64,000 bases of DNA from Isoperla grammatica (taxonomy: Eukaryota > Arthropoda > Insecta > Plecoptera > Perlodidae). The stretch is from positions 15,896,695 through 15,960,694 of the forward strand of contig OX246743.1 in the NCBI GenBank assembly GCA_945910005.1, given 5' to 3'. Below the pieces are notes generated by a model. That model saw only the letters and a program-made list of their open reading frames with translations. It did not search any database and had not been told where the DNA came from. Both the position numbers and the translations under genes were made by a program. Below, piece by piece: positions 57,127 through 64,000 of the stretch. The stretch's first letter is position 1, and every line of letters begins with the position of its first letter.

Positions 57127-57874
57127 GGATGCGTTATGATAAATAAATTCATATCGATAATCGCATTTTTTTCCACAATATATCACGATATATCGTGTTA
57201 ATATCGTGAGCATATAATAATATCGCGATACGATATTATCGCGATAATAGCAAATAAATAGCGCATTGTGATTGTGGCCGATGGCCAAACAAACCGGTTT
57301 GTCGGCTGGTGAAGGACGGGATGGGTGGAGGGGGGGGGGGGGGGGGGGTTGAGGCAGCGGAGCAGTGAAACGTAGATTTGGATCTTGAAAGATGTCAAAC
57401 AATGCAGACTTTTCGGAAGGAAGTCAATGAATGAGTGCAGGTAATCGAGGGCTAAAAATAGTCCGTCTTCCTTTAGCAAGCGGCTCATGGACAGACGAAG
57501 TGGAGTTCTATTTTTATTTTTTAGTGTAGAGCGGGCGGTCTGTCTGCTAATGATGGCGAGTCAGTTTCGTTCTGCTGATCTTGAATTACACATTGACGAC
57601 TACTGTGTTACCGCCAACATTGCGTGCGGGGGGGGGGGGGGGGGGACAGCAGCATGCAAACTTTGCCAAGGGATGCTCGGCTAACATCAATAGAATAATC
57701 AAATAACCGCCATGCGAAATTGTAAACTATGACGATACCATGAAGTATTAACAATTTATCATGATACTGGGTGCAAAATAATATCGTCATGAATATCGCG
57801 ATACGACGGCGCATATCGTATCGATATACGATATTATCGATTTATCGATATACGATTATCGTCCGCATCACTAA
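57127..57874. mobile_element. TIR element with ATATCGAT-rich ends (hAT-like MITE)
   Basis: The left end GGATGCGTTATGATAAAT... and the right end (reverse complement TTAGTGATGCGGACGATAA) are related, followed on both sides by dense TATCGATA/ATATCG motifs. The interior has two G-runs (about 57331 and 57629) and no convincing protein. Confidence 0.45.
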
Positions 57875-58012
57875 TTGTAAGGCACATTGTATTTTATATA
57901 TAATTTTTTATTGTATAAAATAAATATGATCGTGAGTATAAAAACAACAAATTATGTGGTAAGATACTAGGCTAAAAGAAGTCAAGAAAATATGTGTGAC
58001 TGGCATTATTCT

Positions 58013-58129
58013 TCACATCCCGTCAGTTCCAGTGAAGTGATCATTTCCCGCAAAGAAATTCGCCACCATAAAACCATCTATCTGCGGTAAATTTGTGCTG
58101 TTGGCCTTTGTAAAGCCTCCGTCTGTCAT
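58013..58129 (-). CDS. 38-codon ORF, possible first exon of a SWIM-type transposon protein
   Basis: Minus strand: MTDGGFTKANSTNLPQIDGF then MVANFFAGNDHFTG, with a stop at 58013-58015. NLPxxDxFMVxxFFxxNxxF resembles the start of multicopy invertebrate SWIM-type-domain proteins. A donor-like AT|GTGAAG overlaps the stop. Assigned from memory; weak. Confidence 0.3.
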   Translation of the reverse strand: MTDGGFTKANSTNLPQIDGFMVANFFAGNDHFTGTDGM

Positions 58130-58257
58130 TTTAGTTCATGCAATACGAGCTACTGATAACAACACGACGTTGGGCGTGAATGATCGCTCATCATGCACTG
58201 AAACACAGCTGTAGCAGTCGCGCGCTCGCAGGCCAAACCATCATACTGCGCGGCACA

Positions 58258-58899
58258 GGGTGTGTTCTTTGAAACGATCTGTTGATCGAGTGGAGCGTGC
58301 GCGGTCACGTGACCGAATTGTCAGAGCATTGCAATCATAAAAGAACGTTGGAATGAACACACCGCTTGTGTGTTTGGTTTGGAACATCTAGAGATGAAAA
58401 ATAACTTTATTTAGAACTTGATCCGACCACTTTATCTAAAGTTTCTCAACCATCAAGCGGTGTCTGCCCTAGGATAGCTAAATAAAGGGTGGTAAACATT
58501 CTACTGGCATTAGCTATGGCCTAGCCATGCCTGGGCCTCCTAACCTCAAAACATAGGCCTTCCCGCCAAAATCATTAATGAATGTTTTAAATTACGACTA
58601 AATTTGTATTAATCACTTACTTTTTACTGCATGTTGGCCCAGCATGTGGGCACCCACATATCCACGATATTTACATTTATGAAAAATAGTAAAGGATGTA
58701 TCAAGTATGCACATTGCACAAAAAGTGAATCAAGAAGGTTATGCATCTGTGAAATCTCATCCCCAGATCCGAGTATGTGGAGCGCGCTCTGAGCGCTCCA
58801 CTCGGGATTACAAGAACGATGCGGAGCGTGCTCTGAACAAATAAGAGATCGAGTATAGAGCACTCTGATTGCTCAGATCGTTTCAAAGAACACACCCAC
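58258..58899. mobile_element. TIR element GGGTGTGTTCTTTGAAACGA, copy 1
   Basis: TIRs GGGTGTGTTCTTTGAAACGA (left) and its complement at the right are perfect for at least 24 bp. ACA flanks both sides. Internal palindromes include GAGCGCGCTC and GGTCACGTGACC. No coding. Second copy at 61536. Confidence 0.75.
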
Positions 58900-59802
58900 A
58901 GAGGCCGCCGACCAATCAGCGCGCGTTTCTTCGCGGCAAGAGGAAATTCAAATAAATGTGATATTCAATTCATTATTAGACCCGTTCAATAATAATTTAA
59001 AAAAAGAAACTTTTGGAAATGCAATTGTTGGACACCAGACTATAAAACTAAGTACTTGTTACACTAAAAAAAATCGTATGCATGATACTATGCACGATTC
59101 CAATTGTAGTGTGATATGGGCTTTACATTCAAAAAATCGTACCCACGGCCACGGCCTTCAAATTAACCCCACCGCCTCCTATTTGCAATCGTTATCGTTA
59201 TGTCGGCGGTGTCATGAGGACAACATAACCTGAAAATAATTGTCGCCCTTGTGTCCTGCGCTAGTGATCCTCCGTTTTAGATGTTTCTGCTGTTGTACGC
59301 CTGACATCGGTAATATTTTTTTAAATCTTGTATCCTAGGCCTAGGCCTAGGCGAGGTTTACAATCGTGTCATTTGTGGCCGCGTCAAACTTGACAGGTCA
59401 GGCCTAGCCTAGGTAGGGCCTAGCCTAGCTAAGGTATTTTAAACTCAATGGCCTAGCCATTGTGTATAAAATCCCGTAAGGTATTTTAAACTCAATGGCC
59501 TAGCCTAGGCCAGGCCCAGGGATTTCCTGCAAGCTTCAACTTGTTGTCTTTTAATCTGGAATTGAAGGTTAAAAGTAGTAAAAGCATATATTTGCGTTAG
59601 GAACGACGAACGCTTTTAGAAACCTGTATTCCATTTGAGATCTAGAACTAATTTATAGGCCTAGGGGGTAGGTACTATTTACACTTGTTCCAATGTTCTT
59701 TATTAGGTCTAACATTCCTGTTTGCATACCATATTCTTGTTACATGTGAAAAATTAACCATTGACTCGGTGCACATGGTAATCTGACAAAATATTGTTAC
59801 AG
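58900..59802. other. Spacer with a MITE end and TAGGCCTA motifs; possible 5' region of the next gene
   Basis: 59092-59124 is a TIR of the GCCCATATCACAC family. 59335-59520 is rich in CCTAGGCCTAGGC palindromes. No exon upstream of 59803 could be defined. Confidence 0.4.
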
Positions 59803-60322
59803 GCAGTTATGGACACTCCAGATGACTTGTTTGCTGACTTAATGCCCAAGGGCATTGGATCGTTCTTCAATTCGTCTCGAGCATCAGTCTCTAGTTGCAC
59901 GAGCATCCGTAGCCGTTTGTCATTGTCATACAACAGACCGTATAGACCGCAACCGCCGACAGCAAGTGCGGGCCTACAAACAACTGCACATGAGTTGAAA
60001 CACAGCGCATCATTTGTTGAACCTCAAGCTGTAGATAAAAAGAAGTACAATGCCAAGCTTGGATTGAGAAAAAAGAATGTATTTTGTCCAAAGTGTGGCC
60101 TGCCAGAGAGACTAGTGGTTAATACTCTTGCATTCCATGTATCTACATGCAAAGGGAAGGATGATATGACAGAAGGTTGGTTACTCTTTGAAGCTGTTTG
60201 TAGGTCATATGTAGGGACACTGAAATTTCGCAAATGGTTTTTAAGCGAAATTTTCCCAAATGTAGAAAAACACATTTTTGTGGACAAGACAACCCCTTGG
60301 GACCCTAAAAACGTCAAAAAAC
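59803..60322 (+). CDS. Unrecognised protein exon with a CxxC-H-C motif, interrupted near its end by hAT
   Basis: Exon begins after ATTGTTACAG (59802); ATG at 59809. It encodes MDTPDDLFADLMPKGIGSFF, Ser-rich sequence, Pro-rich YNRPYRPQPP, then KKNVFCPKCGLPERLVVNTL, AFHVSTCKG (CxxC-x14-H-x4-C) and LKFRKWFLSEIFPNVEKHIF. The frame reaches the hAT at 60323. Without it, reading resumes at 61286 after one copy of the TSD and stops 7 codons later. With the insertion it continues about 38 codons into hAT sequence. No family recognised; possible zinc-binding regulatory protein, either host or transposon-derived. Confidence 0.55.
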
Positions 60323-61277
60323 CAGTGGCGTCACTAGGGGGTTTTGGGGGGGGCCTGCGCCCCCCAATCGCAATCTGCGCCCCCCCAATAATTCCCTCGT
60401 TCAATCAATTTTATTGCTTAAATTTCAAATCTTAAAGTGCTAGCGTGTCTCTTTTAAAAATCGAAGATCAAACAAAAGTCTTTTGTTCAACAATACTTAC
60501 ATATATTATAATATTTCATTAATAATTATGACATGCTAATTTCGTAAACTTTCCGTAAAATAGCTGACTAAAAATCGGGCTGATCACGTGTCTATAAGCG
60601 TTCAAAATTTAAAAAGGCGAACTTTGTGGCAATGTCTATCGGCGCCTACTGAAATCCGATCCAGCGCAGCACTAGCCATAAAATTACTTCTCAAATGACA
60701 GGATCGAACTCCTATCCTAGACCTATGACGTTAGGAATGATCAGTGTAACATTGACTTTACTTTAATTGTTTTTCATGATAGGATTTCGCCTCAAAACGT
60801 GTTTTAGTCCACTAAGCATCATGCAGGGCCGAAAATTGTTTCGCCTTCGGCGACGTTGCCTCCGGTAGGCAGGGGCTTCGCCCCCGACCCAGCTGCATAC
60901 CCAACTACAACACTTGTTACGAGTACAAATTACACGATGCGAGTGGACAACTAGTTGTCGATATTTGTTGAGGGTTGGGAAACCATATAGTTTGAAATAT
61001 ACAACTGCCAATGTTGGGAAAGTTTCTTCATCAATTTCGTTTTTGAAAGTGGTGTTCACAGTTCAACACGTTGTTCCACATAACTATCATCATGTATCGA
61101 TTTTTAAACGTGTTTATATGCGTTCTAACAAAATAGTAGGCTGAAAAATTTTCGCCTCCGGCGGCTGGGGCTTCGCCCCAGACCCCTTAAATCTTCGCCA
61201 AGTCCCAGGGCCCTTACCCCCCCCCAGTCCGCCTCTGCTTGCGCCCCCCCAATCCCAGAATCCTAGTGACGCCCCTG
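60323..61277. mobile_element. hAT-type element, TSD CAAAAAAC
   Basis: Ends CAGTGGCGTCACTAGG and CCTAGTGACGCCCCTG (TIRs with one mismatch). The perfect 8-bp direct repeat CAAAAAAC lies at 60315-60322 and 61278-61285. Subterminal GGGCTTCGCCCC and CCCCCCAAT blocks are typical. No transposase. Confidence 0.9.
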
Positions 61278-61285
61278 CAAAAAAC

Positions 61286-61535
61286 ATTCGCGAAATGGAG
61301 CGAAATAAGACTGTTTTGACATTTATTGGCGTGGCGAAATAGAAGCATTTATATAGTTTTCCGCTAAATTTGAGCGAAATCGGTAAGTTTTCCCGATTTT
61401 CCGTGTCATTTTGATGTGTCTCATTTTGATCTGAATGCGTAATTTGACAGCTCGGCTAGAATTTTGTTTTTTCCGTAGTTGGTACACCGCTGAAAATCGA
61501 AAGTTCCCGACGACTAATCGAATTTTTGTCTGTGG
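61286..61535. other. Displaced 3' end of the 59.8 kb gene and spacer
   Basis: The first 23 bases (61286-61308) complete the interrupted frame up to TAA. A GTAAGT donor-like site is at about 61382. Confidence 0.4.
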
Positions 61536-62191
61536 GTGTGTTCTTTGAAACGATCTGTTGATCGAGTGGAGCGTGCGCGGTCACGTGACCGAATTGTCAG
61601 AGCATTGCAATGATAAAAGAACGTTGGAATGAACACACCGCTTGTGTGTTTGGTTTGGAATGAGGAATAACTTTATTTAGAACTTGATCCGACCACTTTA
61701 TCTGAAGTTTCTCAACCATCAAGCGGTGTCTGCCCTAGGATAGCTAAATAAAAGGTGGTAAACATTTAATATCAAGACATATGCCTGGCTTCTACCTGCT
61801 TCTACCAATGCTTCTACTATGGCCTAGGCCTAGCCTGGGCATCCTAACCTCAAAACATAGGCCTTCCCGCCAAAATCATTAATGAATGTTTTAAATTATG
61901 ACTAAATTTGTATATTAATCACTTACTTTTTACTGCATGTCGGTCGAGTAATCTTGACTCACATATCCACAATATTTACATTTTAAAAAATAGTAAAAGA
62001 AGTATCAAGTATGCACATTGCACAAAAAGTGCATCAAGAAGGTTATGCATCTGTGAAATCTCATCCCCAGATCCGATTATGTGGAGCGCGCTCTGAGCGC
62101 TCCACTCGGGATTACAAGAACGATGCGGAGCGTGCTCTGATCAAATAAGAGATCGAGTATAGAGCACTCTGATTGCTCAGATCGTTTCAAA
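61536..62191. mobile_element. TIR element GGGTGTGTTCTTTGAAACGA, copy 2 (right end lost)
   Basis: Aligns with 58258-58899 in the same orientation over its whole length. The last ~8 bases of the right TIR are replaced by the start of the 415-bp tandem repeat (CCTACACGTACG). Confidence 0.75.
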
Positions 62192-63867
62192 GACCTACAC
62201 GTACGTTGATTATCCTCGAAGAAGATAATCAACGTTGGACATGATTCCCGTGAACGTCCACACGGATCAATTTAACGACAATTGTGGCACCTAGCGGAAG
62301 AATTTCAAAATAGCTTTAACTTGGTTTATGTGTTGTTTGTTGTAACGTTTCAGTGTCTTGCGACACTTTTTTCTTTTTTTTCATATTAAAATCAATTAAT
62401 CCACGAAAATAATGAAGATGAAACACCGCGACAACACGTTTTAAGTACGTTTGATAGCTATGTTTTATAGGTTAGGTTACCTTTACATGCCTTTACCGCA
62501 CAAGACCATAATGGCGGGTTTACATAACTGACTAGTGACTAACGACTAGCGACTAAGAGCGCGTTCATGAAACTGACTAGCCGCAACAGGCTTCTCTCAT
62601 TGGCCGACAGTGGGAATACTGCGTGCTGATTGGCCGTGACTAAGGACTTGACCAAGGAGTTGAGCTATGTTCAACTTCTTAGTCAAGTCAAGACAAACCT
62701 TAGTCACAGCCAATCGGAGAGCAGTATTCTCATTCGTAGCCAATGAAAGAAGCTTGTGGCTTAGTCACGGGCTCGCTTAGTCGCTAATTGTTAGTCACTA
62801 GTCAGTTATGTAAACCCGCCATAAGCGCACAAAACATATGCACTGCCACCTTTCGTCAAAAAAATGCCCATGTTTAGTTGGCAGCGCTTCAATTATTTGG
62901 GGGTCTTGAGGCAAATCATCTGCCTCGACAATGATTGGCGAAACTGCACGTCTACACGCGAAGATAATTGGAGACTCGAATGATTGGAGCGAATAATCCA
63001 CGCATGTAGACATAGCGTGTAGACATAGCACTGTGCTTGGTCTACACGTACGTTGATTATCCTCGAAGAAGATAATCAACGGGGGACATGATTCCCGTGA
63101 ACGTCCACACGGATCAATTTAACGACAATTGTGGCACCTAGCGGAAGAATTTCTAAATAGCTTTAACTTTGTTTGTTGTAACGTTTCTGTGTCTTGCGAC
63201 ACTTTTTTCTTTTTTTTTTCATATAAAAATCAATAAATCCACGAAAATAATGAAGATGAAACACGGCGACTGAAACACTGCCACCTTTCGTCAAAGAAAT
63301 GCCCATGTTTAGTTGGCAGCGCTTCAATTATTTGGGGGTCTTGAGGCAAATCATCTGCCTCGACAATGATTGGCGAAACTGCACGTCTACACACGAAGAT
63401 AATTGGATACTCGAATGATTGGAGCGAATAATCCACGCGTGTAGACAAATGCTTGGTCTACACGTACGTTGATTATCCTCGAAGAAGATAATCAACGGGG
63501 GACATGATTCCCGTGAACGTCCACACGGATCAATTTTGGCACCTAGCGGAAGAATTTCTAAATAGCTTTAACTTTGTTTATGTGTTGTTTGTTGTAACGT
63601 TTCTGTGTCTTGCGACACTTTTTTCTTTTTTTTTCATATTAAAATCAATAAATCCACGAAAATAATGAAGATAAAACACCGCGACTGAAACACTGCCACC
63701 TTTCGTCAAAGAAATGCCCATGTTTAGTTGGCAGCGCTTCAATTATTTGGGGGTCTTGAGGCAAATCATCTGCCTCGACAATGATTGGCGAAACTGCACG
63801 TCTACACGCGAAGATAATTGGAGACTCGAATGATTGGAGCGAATAATCCACGCGTGTAGACATAGCA
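62192..63867. repeat. ~415-bp tandem repeat, three units
   Basis: Units start CTACACGTACGTTGATTATC near 62194, 63041 and 63457. Each has the hairpin CGTTGATTATC/GATAATCAACG, then CATGATTCCCGTGAACGTCC, CACCTAGCGGAAGAA and CACTGCCACCTTTCGTC, and ends with ATAATCCACGCGTGTAGAC. Unit 1 is longer and holds the MITE at 62512. Confidence 0.88.
62512..62821. mobile_element. PIF/Harbinger-like MITE, TSD TAA
   Basis: TIRs TGGCGGGTTTACATAACTGA and its complement extend over ~45 bp with few mismatches. TAA flanks at 62509-62511 and 62822-62824. Internal inverted repeats GACTAAG/CTTAGTC. 310 bp, non-coding. Confidence 0.8.
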
Positions 63868-63873
63868 ATAGCC

Positions 63874-64000
63874 CATATCACACTACAATTGGAATCGTAG
63901 ACTGGAGTCGCCAATTGCAATCGCAACCTACAATTATCCAATCACACTTGACCAGCTGACAATCCTAAAATCGTTCAACTAGGAAATAAATTCAATAATA
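63874..64000. mobile_element. Partial MITE of the GCCCATATCACAC family, cut by window end
   Basis: GCCCATATCACACTACAATT followed by sequence whose reverse complement matches 55350-55435 (CTAGTTGAACGATTTTAGG, AAGTGTGATTGGATAAT). Confidence 0.6.

Noticed and set aside
57487..57684. 65-codon plus frame in the 57 kb TIR element
   Set aside because: Ends in a poly-G tract and shows no domain.

Overview
The window is eukaryotic repeat-rich DNA from an animal, most likely a marine invertebrate. The signs are intron-like splice signals, metazoan retrotransposons (BEL/Pao, Jockey-like, CR1-like and R4/Dong-like), hAT, PIF/Harbinger-like and TTAA-target DNA transposons, THAP and P2X7-type domains, very long dinucleotide microsatellites and many TAGGCCTA-type palindromes. 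The sequence alone does not fix the phylum. There is no prokaryotic gene organisation, no CRISPR array and no rRNA.

Layout. 1-10.9 kb: two copies of a long fold-back element, a LINE tail split by a hAT element, a second hAT, an uninterrupted ~605-unit (GT)n inside a dispersed repeat, and small TIR elements. 11-14 kb: two minus-strand exons of an unrecognised acidic/Cys-rich gene. The 3' exon end and its splice donor are amplified in a 106-bp tandem array. 14-24 kb: a dispersed repeat carrying hAT and hairpin insertions, LINE relics, tandem repeats and nested TIR elements. 24-27.3 kb: a second copy of the two-exon gene segment, then an 18-copy 64-bp tandem array. 27.6-29.1 kb: an R4/Dong-like LINE 3' part lying between (TAA)n tracts. 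31-35.7 kb: a nearly full-length, frameshifted CR1-like LINE.

36.2-38.1 kb holds the most unusual unit: a TTAA-flanked element with 17-bp perfect TIRs. It carries a P2X7-type cytoplasmic (ballast-like) domain gene and a THAP-domain gene transcribed toward each other. Each is preceded by a CRE plus TATA-like motif just inside its end of the element.

40-53.5 kb is a three-level nest. A Jockey-like LINE with an inverted 5' part (ORF1 and endonuclease on minus, reverse transcriptase on plus, as expected from twin priming) is split by a TIR element made of ~320-bp repeats (3-bp TSD CTC). That element is in turn split by a BEL/Pao retrotransposon with two 328-bp LTRs that read as identical and a 5-bp TSD CTTAG. 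The BEL gag-protease and pol frames are the same frame, separated by one TGA. 54-64 kb: tandem repeats, MITEs, THAP and LINE fragments, one unrecognised zinc-finger-like gene whose last codons are displaced by a hAT insertion with a perfect 8-bp TSD, two copies of a 0.65-kb TIR element and a ~415-bp tandem repeat.

Host genes are few. The only candidates not obviously mobile are the duplicated two-exon gene (11-13 and 24-26 kb) and the 59.8 kb gene.
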